This document shows, one piece after another, positions 1 to 10,370 of a stretch of DNA of 64,000 bases. The notes below the pieces were generated by a model. The model saw nothing but the letters and a program-made list of their open reading frames with translations, did no database searches and was not told the origin of the DNA. Origin of the DNA: Dactylorhiza incarnata (taxonomy: Eukaryota > Streptophyta > Magnoliopsida > Asparagales > Orchidaceae); assembly GCA_033032865.1 (NCBI GenBank), contig JAWHQI010000099.1, forward strand, positions 2,427,001-2,491,000. The letters run 5' to 3'. The position numbers and the translations under genes were made by a program. Each line of letters starts with the position of its first letter. Within the stretch, counting starts at the first letter, position 1.

Positions 1-575
1 GGATGGCATATCCGACTTCGAACTCTCCGCGGATCTGCGATGCGACCACCATCAAATCTGTGAAAGATGTCATATTCTAGATCCCCAACTTCTTAACTAA
101 GCGCAACTCTACCACTATAACTGCATACTCAATTTGATTATTTGTGACAGGGAAAAGGATCTCAACTGCCTGCTCAATCCTTATTCTGTGTGGCACAACA
201 AGACTATTCCCACACCCAAGGAGCTTTTCCCGAACCTCTATCCACAAACATCTTCCAGAATACCAAGCCCGACGAGCCTTCAGCTTCATCCGCCTCTACC
301 GAGAAGTCGACTAGAAAGTCCGTCACCGCATGCGCCTTGATCGCCACCCTTGGTGAGAAGGAAATATTGAACTCACTGAGTTCTACCAATCATTTTGCCA
401 ACTGCACTAAATTCTCCACGCCATTCATAATGCTTCGAAGAGGATGGTCTGTCACCACCCGGATGGAGTGTGCTTGAAAAAAGGGTCTGAGCATCCGCGC
501 CGACACCACCAAGGCGAAAGCCAGCTTTTCTAGGATCAGATACCTTGTCTCTGCCTTTCGGAGCACCCTGCTCAT
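1..575 (-). pseudogene. G1 Ty3/gypsy pol fragment: RNase H region (3' part of split pol)
   Basis: Minus-strand peptides match the RNase H region of Tat-like gypsy elements. From high to low coordinate one reads RVLRKAETRY...LRPFFQAHS (390-575), then ELSEFNISF...ADFLVDF (204-389, the linker before RNase H), then FPVTNNQIEYAVIVVELRL (77-289). The same blocks occur in order in element Z of this window (VLTDTETRY, ELGEFDIQF, FPATNNIAEYEAL). Three reading frames are needed, so it is a broken copy. It continues the pol that ends at 6899: the peptide IHYMS at 6894-6910 picks up at RVLRK here, with element E1 inserted between. The rest of this element (integrase, 3' LTR) lies left of the window. Confidence 0.85.
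571..575. repeat. Target-site duplication of E1 (left), CTCAT
   Basis: CTCAT sits directly before the TGATGAGTCC start of the 5' LTR and recurs at 6894-6898 after the 3' LTR. This is the 5-bp duplication expected of an LTR-element integrase. Confidence 0.93.
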
Positions 576-817
576 TGATGAGTCCCAATTATATACATAT
601 TTTCGGACTCATCTGGGCCGATTATCTAGTCTTTGCACTACACTTTAGGCCTATTTTCAATTCTATTTGATCGCATTCACATTTCATTGCTTAGTGCACA
701 TTTATGCCCCATCTTGGTGTGATTTCATGTAATTCTGAGGTCTGGTATATTTTCATGCAGGTCCAAGGGTTGTGCGACACTCGGGATTGGTTCTGGGGAA
801 TTTTCAGTCAAAAAGGC

Positions 818-1058
818 CACTGATCGTGCGCATTCCTTAGCGCACAATCAGGCGCACGACCAGTGGTCGTGCGTTAATTCCCCTCCCAGACTGAGCGACG
901 GCGCACGATCATTGGCCTTCTTCGCGCACGACCACTGGTCGTGCGCCGCTGACCGTGCGCTTTTGTGCAGATCTGGATTGAGCTACAGGTTCTTCGCGCA
1001 CGATCAGAGGCATTCCTTCGCGCACGACCATTGGTCGTGCGCCTGATCGTGCGCGTTG
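818..1058 (+). promoter_or_regulatory. Inverted-repeat cluster in E1 U3
   Basis: Repeated GCGCACGA(C/T)C and its complement form several hairpins. The clearest, at 924-946, has arms GCGCACGACC and GGTCGTGCGC around a 3-base centre; others lie at about 858-876 and 1019-1042. The cluster ends about 20 bases before the TATA box and recurs at the same place in the 3' LTR (about 5638-5880). A regulatory role is inferred from position only. Confidence 0.6.
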
Positions 1059-1075
1059 TTTATTTCTGCTCCGCC

Positions 1076-1083
1076 TATAAATA
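1076..1083 (+). promoter_or_regulatory. E1 5' LTR TATA box
   Basis: CCTATAAATAGGC, a canonical plant TATA sequence, in mid-LTR. The identical box is at 5898-5905 in the 3' LTR. Transcription would start about 30 bases downstream. Confidence 0.75.
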
Positions 1084-2077
1084 GGCAAGCGCGATTTTAG
1101 GTCGGGATCGACCATCCGACTCCGCCCAGCTCCGCCGTTTTCCACATTTTCTGCAGGGTTTCGCCTCCTTCTTCACCGCCCACCTTAGGGAGGATCTCCG
1201 GGCAAGCTTTCAACGCCAAATCTTCGTCGGAGCTTCCTCTCGGCCATCTCCTTCATCCAAGAGCTTCAAGAAAGGAGTCAACCTAGCCTTCTTCTTCAAG
1301 ATCTGAGCAGCTTGTGTGATCATTCCTCCGGTTCGTGACACAAAGAAGACGGGTCCACTGGAAGGTAGTGACAACCTTCTCTACCCCGGACGCAGTTGAG
1401 GACCGAGCTTGGACGCGGATTGACAACCCGGTGATTCCTTCCGTGAATCCTCAACAAGACTTCGGAGTCGGTCGATTTCGCACACTCATCTCCTCTTGTA
1501 GTTGATAGTTTAGTTGGATTTCTTATATGTTTGATGAAGTATACTTTTATTTGTTAACATTAGTATGAAATCATGTCTATGTGATTGAGTAATCTTGTTA
1601 TATTTTCATTTGAGGTGTGCCTTGTGGTGTGGATTGTTTGTTGTGTTGTGCCGCCCTAACAATTGTTAGTGGTGTGCTTTGCGAAGAGGTGTTTGCGACC
1701 CTCATTCCGCCGCTCTCTCCACTCCATCCGCTAGCCTACTCGTCCATCCGCCTAGCGATTCGGTGCATTGCGGCCCGTGTAGTCTTCCATCCCGCCTGGC
1801 GAAGCAGTGCGCTCAAGGCCTGCATAGGAGTAGTCGTAGCTATTTTATTTTGTTTTCCGCAATCCAAACCAAGCCTCCCGCAATCCATCCGACCTTAAGG
1901 ACTTCAATCTCAAGTCCTCCTCAATAGTCAACTCCACCTTACTGTGCTCCTTCCGAGATCGATACTCGGGGATTTACTCCTCGTTTTATATTACTTGAAC
2001 GATTGGTACACTGGCGTTTCGTGTCGCAGTCTCGCCACAGCCTATAGCGGTGTGTGAAATTTGCGCCATCAAGTTTT

Positions 2078-2095
2078 TGCCGCCGTTGCCGGGGA
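2078..2095 (+). other. E1 primer-binding site (tRNA-Asp type)
   Basis: TGCCGCCGTTGCCGGGGA starts six bases after the 5' LTR. It matches the complement of the plant tRNA-Asp 3' end (TGGCGCCGTTGCCGGGGA) at 17 of 18 positions. This is the usual Athila-type primer. Confidence 0.85.
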
Positions 2096-2320
2096 ACACA
2101 GACGTGTGAGTTTGCTGGAGAGGGAGACAAGAGATAGAAGCCCTTGTGCCCTTTGTTTATACCATCTTTTGTATTTCTTGTTATATAAGTAGCATCTTTT
2201 AATTTTTTGTTTCTAATCTTTATTTGCAATTTTTTCAAAAGCAGGTTTTCAATTTTATTGTGTGTGTATAGTTAATTCTTGCTAGAATATTTCTATTGGT
2301 GAATTATCTTCCTTTGCACC

Positions 2321-3657
2321 ATGTTTGCTTATCTAAATATCCGTTGCAAATGGTGTGGGGATGCTAGGCATTCTAGTGATGAGTGCCCCACTGAAGATGG
2401 TGGGCATAATTCTCATGGCTCAGTGCATGAAGCATCGTTTTCCTACGACACTTCATACACTGTACCCAAGTCTTATGGTCACTCTTCTTCGTCACTTCCA
2501 TCATTTTTGTATTCCTCACCGGCCCCGCAAGGACTGACGAGGAATAGAAAATTATGTTTGTGTTGTCATAGCACTGAGCATTCATTGAAAGACTTTGCAG
2601 AATTCCAGCGCCAGTTGGAGATGGATGATGAACCGGATGTCCGTGTTTGTCCATCCACCTCTCATTTGGTTGCCCCTTCTGATTCTGATGATGAGTTCAC
2701 AGTACCACCTTGTCTATGGGGGACTGCTGCAGATATTCCCATCAGACTTTCAACTGCTCAGTGTGATGACGTGGTGGAGATTCCTCTCCTTTGCGTTCAT
2801 CTCCTCTTTTGGATTCACCCCCTGAGGAACCTGTTTATATATTCCCTGATGTTAGTACCGTTGTTCCTCCTCTTTCTTTGCAAGAATTTTCTATTCCTAT
2901 TCCTTTTGAGTTGGTTGATGATGTTGTGCAGGAGGTTCATTCGGAGCCTGAGGTTGCATCAAAGTGGGATGAGGATGTTATTCTCTCCGATGGGGAGTGT
3001 GACTCCTTGGCCCACGATGATGCGCCGAAGTGGGATGAGGAGGATTCCTCTTCTGATGAGGAGGTTTGTACTTCCTTATTGGATGAGGAGGTCCACCTCA
3101 CCACAGAGGACCTTGAGCTCCCGAATTCCCCTCGCTATGACTCATATGACACCGACAGTGATCTATGTTTGGATCCTGCTGGGAGTGAGACTGGGACCAC
3201 TCCCCCAATTTTTGATTATTTAAGTCATTCTTCTCTTTTATTTCCTAACCCCCCACCCCCCCCCCCCCCCCCCCCCCCCCCCTCTTCATCTGAGCCTGTG
3301 CAGGTTGAATCTTCGTAGGTACCCCAGGAGGACTTGGAGCATTTTGCTCAAGTCAATGATGTGAGCATCCTCTTATGTGAGGAGGTTGATCCCCCCTCCG
3401 TAGAGGAAGCTGCACTCATTACCTTTTCCTCCTGCCACCTTCATGGAGACGATACCTTGCTGGGCAAGGATGTTTTTGGTGAGTTGAGTGAGGATATTTC
3501 CTCCTCCACTTACATTCTCTACCCTCTACCTGTGAGGAGCAGGTATCTATATTTAGGTAGAGGGGTGACTGCTCTATCTCCGTATCGGTACCCGCTACCG
3601 ATGCGCATATTAGAACAGTCACCTGTGCACTTTTCTTTTCATAGGCCTATAAGCTAG
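2321..3657 (+). pseudogene. E1 zinc-knuckle / acidic protein ORF, broken
   Basis: The ATG at 2321 opens a frame that places a CX2CX4HX4C zinc knuckle (CKWCGDARHSSDEC) at about residues 9-22. A second knuckle follows (CLCCHSTEHSLKDF, about residues 79-92), whose last Cys is replaced by Phe. Ser/Pro and acidic sequence comes next. Sense passes to another frame at about 2785 (single-base indel) and continues as a strongly acidic segment with SKWDEDVILSDGE and SLLDEEVHL. A homopolymer-encoded Pro run and a TAG at 3316-3318 follow, and the same frame then runs to 3657. Knuckles are typical of gag nucleocapsid, but the capsid domain that should precede them is absent: only eight residues lie upstream. 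It is probably a nucleocapsid-only remnant. Function unknown. Confidence 0.6.
3249..3282. repeat. Poly-C tract
   Basis: A run of roughly 30 C residues broken by one A, inside the acidic ORF, where it encodes proline. Its length is unreliable in sequencing and it is a likely frameshift site. Confidence 0.9.
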
Positions 3658-5396
3658 AACTGTACAAAACCTGAATAAGTCGTGCTGGGATGACAATAAC
3701 CCCAGTAGTTATCTTACTTTTATTGCATTTTCATTTTCCTAGTTAGAGTAGTTAGATAATTTCTGTTCAGTTTTAGCATTTCTTCTTTCTTTTGTTTTTG
3801 TAGAGCTCACCCCTGCAGGTACTCATTGCAAATTCTGAATGGCGGGTTTGCTTCAGATTTTCATGCATCTTCTGCTTTGCTCACTTGCTGAGCATTGGGT
3901 AACTTCTTCCCTAGCTTTCGATTTTGATTTTCACTGTCATATCATTATGATGTATTGCATAGATTAAGTCTGGGGGGAGAACCGCGCTTCATTACCCACT
4001 CACGGTCACACATCTTTTGCATGTTAGAAGCTTTTATTATGATATTTGGTTTTGTTCATTTGCATCGCGCACTGCATCACCCACTTGAGAACGTGCTTAA
4101 TTTTTTGCACGTGCCGAGTTTTTTTTATCACTTGTGCGCTAAGTAAAGAATGCTGTGTTGGCTTAGGATTGTACTGCGGAGTAAAATGTTGACTTCAAGA
4201 GTGTCCCAAGTCGTACACTCATGTTCACTTAGAGTTTGTGTAAATTAAAATTCTTTATATGCTTTTAGTTTCTATTTTTTCTATTAGCGTAAATTTTGTT
4301 TACTGTACTCTAGTTGTGAATCCGGTTATGAATCAAACGGTGGCGTAGAATTGTGTGTAGGCGTTCAGTAGCCTCGTATTGCTCGAGTCGGGAGGAAGGT
4401 TAATCTTTCTCGGTGGCTAAGAACTTGCCCCAAGCGACTCTCGAAGCATGGGTATATGGTTAGTCAAGCGCGCAAATATGATGTAGGCCCTCATTTTGGC
4501 CCGGTTGAGCCTTGTACCCGTTCCTACCACATTACCCTCGCTACCCAGCTGCGCCTACCCCTCCTTTTGATTCAGCTCCACGATACGTCACCAAAGCCAA
4601 ATAGCCAACCCTATTAGCACACCCATGATTGAGCTTTATTATTTATATTTTGAATGTGGGGTGTTGAAGTGGTGTTCATATCGTGATATGTGGTTGTGCC
4701 CAAATGGTATTTATGCTGGATTTATTATGTGAAAAAAAATGAATGCAATGTTAAAAAAAAAGGAGACGAAAAAGAAAAGAAAAAATGGAAAATATATAAA
4801 AATGTTTTGTATTTTGGAGTAGGCGGTGCACACACCGATGTTATCAAATCTAAGCCTGTTGGTGTGTGCACCCATTTGATTATGTTTGGGCATAGGGTGA
4901 TTTATCTGTGTTTGTACTTGTTCATTTGGGTTTGGTGTGCTTAGCCTTCTTGTTTACCGTTGTTATACCCCACCTAAACCCAAGCCCTGTTTTATCCTAA
5001 AGTCCTATTGATTTGCGCGCTTGAGTCAAACCAGTGCCGTGGAGAGAGTGTGAACGGGCAAGCGTATGGTCATCGACATTGGTGGTTTCCTTTGGAGATC
5101 CTCCCGAGACCCGATCTTTGGCAATGCTCACCTCACTGTCTGTCTACTTTCGTTCTACGCGTAACCGGATGATTCACTGTGATTCACAATAGGAGTATGA
5201 GTAATATGTCTTCTACGTTTCTAGAAAATAAAAATTACCGTGCATACGTAGAATTGTTTTCTACTATTTCTCTTTGTGCATGAGGATGCGACTTCGCATG
5301 GTACTTCGTTTGTACAATTTCCTAGCCAACTAGTTCTCTTTTTCTTCGCCCTGAGATGATTTGCTCGGGACGAGCAAACAGGTAAGTCTGGGGGTG
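3658..5396 (+). other. E1 3' non-coding region with two purine tracts
   Basis: No protein family is recognisable. A purine tract AAGTCTGGGGGGAG sits at about 3964-3977, and a second, GTAAGTCTGGGGGTG, ends directly at the 3' LTR (about 5382-5396). The latter is the polypurine tract that primes plus-strand synthesis; the former resembles a central or duplicated tract. An A-rich stretch lies at 4730-4800. Confidence 0.65.
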
Positions 5397-6893
5397 TGAT
5401 GAGTCCCAATTATATACATATTTTCGGACTCATCTGGGCCGATTATCTAGTCTTTGCACTACACTTTAGGCCTATTTTCAATTCTATTTGATCACATTGC
5501 CCATTTCATTGTTTAGTGCACATTTATGCCCCATCTTGGTGTGATTTCATGTAATTCTGAGGTCTGGTATATTTTCATGCAGGTCCAAGGGTTGTGCGAC
5601 ACTCGGGATTGGTTCTGGGGAATTTTCAGTCAAAAAGGCCACTGATCGTGCGCATTCCTTAGCGCACGATCAGGCGCACGACCGGTGGTCGTGCGTTAAT
5701 TCCCCTCCCAGACTGAGCGAAGGCGCACGATCATTGGCCTTCTTCGCGCACGACCACTGGTCGTGCGCCGCTGACCGTGCGCTTTTGTGCAAATCTGGAT
5801 AGAGCTACAGGTTCTTCGCGCACGATCAGAGGCATTCCTTCGCGCACGACCATTGGTCGTGCGTCTGATCGTGCGCGTTGTTTATTTCTGCTCCGCCTAT
5901 AAATAGGCAAGCGCGATTTTAGGTCGGGATCGACCATCCGACTCCGCCCAGCTCCGCCGTTTTCCACATTTTCTGCAGGGTTTCGCCTCCTTCTTCACCG
6001 CCCACCTTAGGGAGGATCTCCGGGCAAGCTTTCAACGCCAAATCTTCGCCGGAGCTTCCTCTCGGCCATCTCCTTCATCCAAGAGCTTCAAGAAAGGAGT
6101 CAACCTAGCCTTCTTCTTCAAGATCTGAGCAGCTTGTGTAATCATTCCTCCGGTTCGTGACACGAAGAAGACGGGTCCACTGGAAGGTAGTGACAACCTT
6201 CTCTACCCCGGACGTAGTTGAGGACCGAGCTTGGACGCGGATTGACAACTCGGTGATTCCTTCCGTGAATCCTCAACAAGACTTCGGAGTCGGTCGATTT
6301 CGCACACTCATCTCCTCTTGTAGTTGATAGTTTAGTTGGATTTCTTATATGTTTGATGAAGTATACTTTTATTTGTTAACATTAGTATGAAATCATGTCT
6401 ATGTGATTGAGTAATCTTGTTATATTTTCATTTGAGGTGTGCCTTGTGGTGTGGATTATTTGTTGTGTTGTGCCGCCCTAACAATTGTTAGTGGTGTGCT
6501 TTGCGAAGAGGTGTTTGCGACCCTCATTCCGCCGCTCTCTCCACTCCATCCGCTAGCCTACTCGTCCATCCACCTAGCGATTCAATGCATTGCGGCCCGT
6601 GTAGTCTTCCATCCCGCCTGGCGAAGCAGTGCGCTCAAGGCCTACATAGGAGTAGTCGTAGCTATTTTATTTTGTTTTCCGCAATCCAAACCAAGCCTCC
6701 CGCAATCCATCTGACCTTAAGGACTTCAATCTCAAGTCCTCCTCAATAGTCAACTCCACCTTACTGTGTTCCTTCCGAGATCGATACTCGGGGATTTACT
6801 CCTCGTTTTATATTACTTGAACGATCGGTACACTGCCGTTTCGTGCCGCAGTCTCGCCACAGCCTATAGCGGTGTGTGAGATTTGCGCCATCA
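5397..6893 (+). repeat. E1 3' LTR (1497 bp)
   Basis: A near-identical copy of 576-2071, again TGATGAGTCC to GCGCCATCA, with the TATA box at 5898-5905 and the palindrome cluster at about 5638-5880. It is followed by the CTCAT duplication. Confidence 0.95.
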
Positions 6894-6898
6894 CTCAT
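6894..6898. repeat. Target-site duplication of E1 (right), CTCAT
   Basis: A second copy of the 5-bp duplication. Reading through it on the minus strand restores the G1 pol frame across the insertion. Confidence 0.93.
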
Positions 6899-7833
6899 GT
6901 AGTGGATGGCGAGTTTCCCCTTCCCTTCTTTTCTTACCAGCACCAAACTCATCGCCTCTGCCCCCACTCATAGATAAAAGAGCAGGTCTTCACCTTCCTT
7001 TGAATCTTGCAGTAGGGGAGCTTGCGTAAGCTATTGCTTGAGCTTCTCGAAAGCCCTCTCACACTCATCCATCCACATGAACTGACGGCCGCTCCGAAGA
7101 GTCTTGTAGAATGGAGATAATTTCTCTCCGGCCTTTGAGAGGAAGCGAATGAGTCTCACCAGCCTTCATGTCAACCTCTAGACTTCATTCATGCTCTTTG
7201 GTGATGCCATCTCCAGGACTACTTTGACCTTGTCAAGATTAGGATCTACTCCCTTTGGGGTGAGATGATGCCCCAAGAATTTTCCTCTCCATGTCCCAAA
7301 CACGCACTTTGCTAGATTGAGCCTCATCTTGAATCTTCATAGAGTTGCAAAAGTCTCCACCAGATCGTCGACATGCTCCTAGACTCTCTTGATCTTGATC
7401 ATGAGGTCATCCGCATACACCTCTAGGTTCTGCTCCTTATGCCCTTTGAAAATATGATCCATCGTCCAATGGTAGGTAGCTCCCACGTTCTTCAACTTGA
7501 ACGACATCATTTTATAGCAACCATCGCTCGTGATGAAGGAGATGTCACGACGATCAGGCGGGTGCATCTTAATTTGGCGATATCCTAAAAAATCATCAAG
7601 GAAACTCGCTATAGAAAAACCGACGACTAAATCAATTAGCGCGTCGATTTGAGGCGGGGATAACAATCCTTCAGGAAAGCTTTATTGAGCAAGGAGAAGT
7701 CTACACACATCGTCCAGCCCCCTCTGCCATTTTTTACCATTATAACATTTGAGACCCAGCCTGGATATTGAATCTCTGACACAAAGCCTACCTCGAGCAG
7801 CTTCCTCACCTCCTCCCTAATGGGCTCGGCCAA
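6899..7833 (-). pseudogene. G1 Ty3/gypsy pol fragment: reverse transcriptase
   Basis: Minus-strand RT blocks appear in order: EVGFVSEIQYPGWVSNVIMV and WTMCVDFSLLNKAFLKD (7636-7833), then QIDALIDLV, FLDDFLGYRQIKM, MSFKLKNVGATY and the active site EVYADDLMIK (7379-7666). A frame change at about 7650 separates the halves. Further degenerate RT thumb sequence runs to 6899, where AMSLVLVRKEGKGKLAIHYMS is cut by E1. The catalytic box is YADD. The protein would copy element RNA into DNA; this copy cannot be expressed. Confidence 0.88.
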
Positions 7834-8309
7834 TGAAGTGGTGATCGCCCTCTTCTTTTGCCGGATGTGCTTGACCTCGGGGTCTAGATTGAGGCAGTGA
7901 TCGGCTACATCGGCATCAATTCATGTCATCTCCGCCGCACTCCAGGCAAAATGTCTATGTTCTCTTACAGACACGCTGCAATCTTCACCTTATCCTTAGT
8001 CTTCAAAGCTCCACCGATCTTCAGCAGCATGGGCTCTTCGCCCTCCTACAACACTTTGACTTCTTTCACCTCCTTTGCGGCCTCCATCCTAGCTTCTCCA
8101 TCCATCACCTTGTCCATCTTTTCTGCCTCCTCCATCTAGTTGATCGTGATCACCGCATTGAGGTAGCATTCTCGAACAGCTCTTGGATCACTCATGATCC
8201 TCACTGGATATCTCCCTGATAGTACTTCAAACATTGATGGTACGAAGGTGGGATGACCTTGACGGAGTTGATGAGCGGCCTTCCGAATATGACACTGTAA
8301 CAGCTCGGC
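7834..8309 (-). pseudogene. G1 pol spacer between protease and RT, degenerate
   Basis: Sequence joining the protease and RT blocks of G1. No clean domain can be read, but its length and position fit the variable linker of Tat-like elements. Plus-strand ORFs here are low-complexity shadows. Confidence 0.45.
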
Positions 8310-8705
8310 TCATCGACGATGATGAACCTGCACCAGATTGAATTTCCGCTGAGTTACCAGCAACTCTGCTCCGCCTTCCACCTCCTTCCTTTCTCTTGAG
8401 AAGCCAAAGAGAGGACCATCCAACACAATCACCCTACTGGCCTCCACTTTCAGCCCGTCGAATGTTTTCATGAAGATGGCGTTTACTGAACTCCCATTGT
8501 CCACCAGGATCCAGTCGACGGTGAAGTCCTCAATGGCTTCTTGAATGATGAGGGTATTATGGAATGGATTCTCATTCCCTAGCATGTCCTCATCCGAAAA
8601 GTTGATCTCCTCCAATTGGGGCGGTACTTGAGAGGTCGATTTGACACTCTTTCTGTAGATGGTATGAAGATTTCTATTGCGGGAAGCTCCTTGCCCAGCT
8701 CCCAC
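8310..8705 (-). pseudogene. G1 Ty3/gypsy aspartic protease region
   Basis: The minus-strand frame contains INFSDEDMLGNENPFHNTLII and WILVDNGSSVNAIFMKTFDGL. The D-N-G-S-S motif is the plant gypsy form of the retroviral aspartic protease site, and element Z has ILVDNGSSVDVLF at the same place. Upstream of the motif is the usual prelude (F.DED.....P.H..LVI). It lies between gag (higher coordinates) and RT (lower), as expected for a minus-strand element. Confidence 0.82.
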
Positions 8706-8879
8706 GTGGATAACTCCTACTCCTCCACCTCTTCCTTGGTCGACTCCTCCATGACCTCCTTGGCCGACCCGGTCTTCATTCCTCCTTCAAGTTGGGGCTT
8801 GAAACACACCCGGCTCGATAGGAACCACCTGCCTCTGCACTTCTCCTCCATCTCCGGGTCTCTGCCTAGTCTTCAGAAA

Positions 8880-9735
8880 CTCCGGGCAAGTCATGGTATC
8901 ATGCCCTTCCACCTGATGCAGCTCGCACTATAAAGGAATGTCCTTTGGCCCGTTTCTCCTCTGCGGAATCCTTCTTCTTGGTCGGTTGCCCTGTTGGGAA
9001 ATCGTATCATCTCCTTGCGTCCTCCTCCCTGATGTCGGGCAATCGTCATCGTCTCCTTCCGTCCTCCTCCCTGATGCCTACATGGCGGGTTGTTGTAATT
9101 GTTCCTCCTCTCCATAGAGAACCTTCTTCCGAGATCTGCTTGTTGAGGCATTCCTTCTGGCCTCCACGGTGGCACGTTCGTTGGTACTTGGTACCTCCTT
9201 TCTTCTCCTCGATTCTCTGGGGCTGCATAGGGCCTCCTTATTTCATGTCTCCTAGGCTCCTCCCGCCTCCTTGGCTTTTTCCACCTTCTTTCCTCCTAGT
9301 TCTTCACCTCCCGCTTCCTCTGCTCTTCCTTCTTCCTCCACTTGAGAGTCTCCTCGTCTTTTTCCTCCTCCTCCTTGGTCATCGTCGTCATCTTAGCCAG
9401 GAAGTCGCGATTCGTTGACTCACCTTGAAAAAACTTGTTTGTCCTCTCCATTAGCTCCTCATAGGACATCGTAGGATCCATGCTAATCTCCAACTTGAAT
9501 AGGCCCTCCCTCAGGATGAATGTGAATGCTAGCTGAAGAGTATAGTCATTCACCTCTTGGATGCTAAGAACCTCCTCCTGGAAATGATCGATGTAATGCC
9601 CGAGGGTCTCACGTACCCCTTGCATTAGATGGAAAAAGGTCGTCTCTTCCTTCTTCCTATTCTTTGAGGGGGTGAACCGTGTCGTCAACCCTCGACGCAT
9701 GTCCTCAAAATAGTAGATCGAACACCCTAGCAATT
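8880..9735 (-). pseudogene. G1 gag (capsid part and nucleocapsid), frameshifted
   Basis: 9296-9733 on the minus strand gives a retrotransposon capsid segment (FHLMQGVRETLGHYIDHFQEE, FILREGLFKLEISM, PTMSYEELMERTNKFFQGE). A zinc-binding CX2HX4HX4C motif (CELHQVEGHDTMTC) is readable at about 8880-8930 in another frame. Basic repetitive sequence (HQGGGRKE twice) lies between. The CHHC arrangement also occurs in W and Z. Several frames are required, so the gene is dead. Confidence 0.75.
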
Positions 9736-10350
9736 GATGGAACTAATCTCTCGCTTTCCCTTCGAAAGAGATGGCGAAGAACAGACACTTCAAAGCATCC
9801 ATCATGTTTCCGATCGAAACAACATCCTCGAGCCACTGGAGGTGACAGATCATATCATCTCTTCTAGAATAATAACTCAGGGGAGGTTCCCTAAGCCCCT
9901 CGGGGACACGAGCAGAAAGGATCATGACACATAAGGGGCTCCTCCCTCCCTGAAGGCGATCTGCGAGTTGGCGAGTATCTTGATACCTGAATGTGTGAGT
10001 ATCCTAGCACCTCGCCAGGTTCTCTATCTCGCGGAACTAGATCCCCTGAGAACTCGCCGGGTAGAACTGCGATTGCGCTAGTCGCTTTAGCTCCTCCATC
10101 ATCGCCTCCTTCCATGCTCACCTGGACGGACCACCCTCCTCCGACGGAGCCACACAACGAGGCGAGGTCGTCGTGACCTCCGTGCGAGGAAGCAACGCTG
10201 CTCGCAAGGTGCCCTTCATTCACCGCGCGAAGTCAATGAAATCTGCCTGGGTCACATACTCGCCCTATGCTAGTGAGTTGTCGACTCCTCCTACTTGTTC
10301 GCCTACATCCACCTTCTCGCCTTCTCACCGGACTTTCCTCTGGCTACAGT
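9736..10350 (-). other. G1 5' leader and gag N-terminus, degenerate
   Basis: Between the capsid block and the primer site. Minus-strand peptides here have no clear family match, and the opposite strand holds only short frames. It is probably untranslated leader plus the decayed gag start. Confidence 0.4.
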
Positions 10351-10370
10351 GCACGCTCACCGCACCAAAG
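10351..10370 (-). other. G1 candidate primer-binding site
   Basis: On the minus strand CTTTGGTGCGGTGAGCGTGC directly follows the LTR end. Position fits a primer site, but I cannot assign the tRNA. Confidence 0.5.

Larger units (their letters stand above)
576..2071 (+). repeat. E1 5' LTR (1496 bp)
   Basis: It starts TGATGAGTCC and ends GCGCCATCA, and matches 5397-6893 along its whole length with scattered substitutions. U3 carries a cluster of GCGCACGACC inverted repeats just upstream of a TATA box. Downstream of the TATA box is a pyrimidine-rich stretch likely to be R/U5. Short ORFs inside (for example around 1617-1927) are not conserved proteins. Confidence 0.95.
576..6893 (+). mobile_element. 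E1: complete non-autonomous LTR retrotransposon
   Basis: The element has two 1.5-kb LTRs (TG...CA), a tRNA-Asp-type primer site, a polypurine tract and a CTCAT target duplication, but only about 3.3 kb of internal DNA. No protease, RT, RNase H or integrase motif is present in any frame. The only coding trace is a zinc-knuckle plus acidic ORF at 2321-3657. The Asp primer site and the AAGTCTGGGGG tract before the 3' LTR resemble Athila/Tat-branch gypsy elements (family knowledge). It therefore probably used enzymes of an autonomous gypsy relative (inference). About 25 LTR differences are visible by eye, so insertion was fairly recent. It lies in the pol of G1. Confidence 0.9.

Noticed and set aside
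1617..1927. Short ORFs in the E1 LTRs (also 6439-6749)
   Set aside because: Present in both LTR copies but with no family similarity, no conserved start and located in the probable untranslated R/U5.
8945..9418. 157-codon plus-strand Ser/Leu/Pro-rich ORF
   Set aside because: A shadow of the G1 gag, which is supported on the minus strand.
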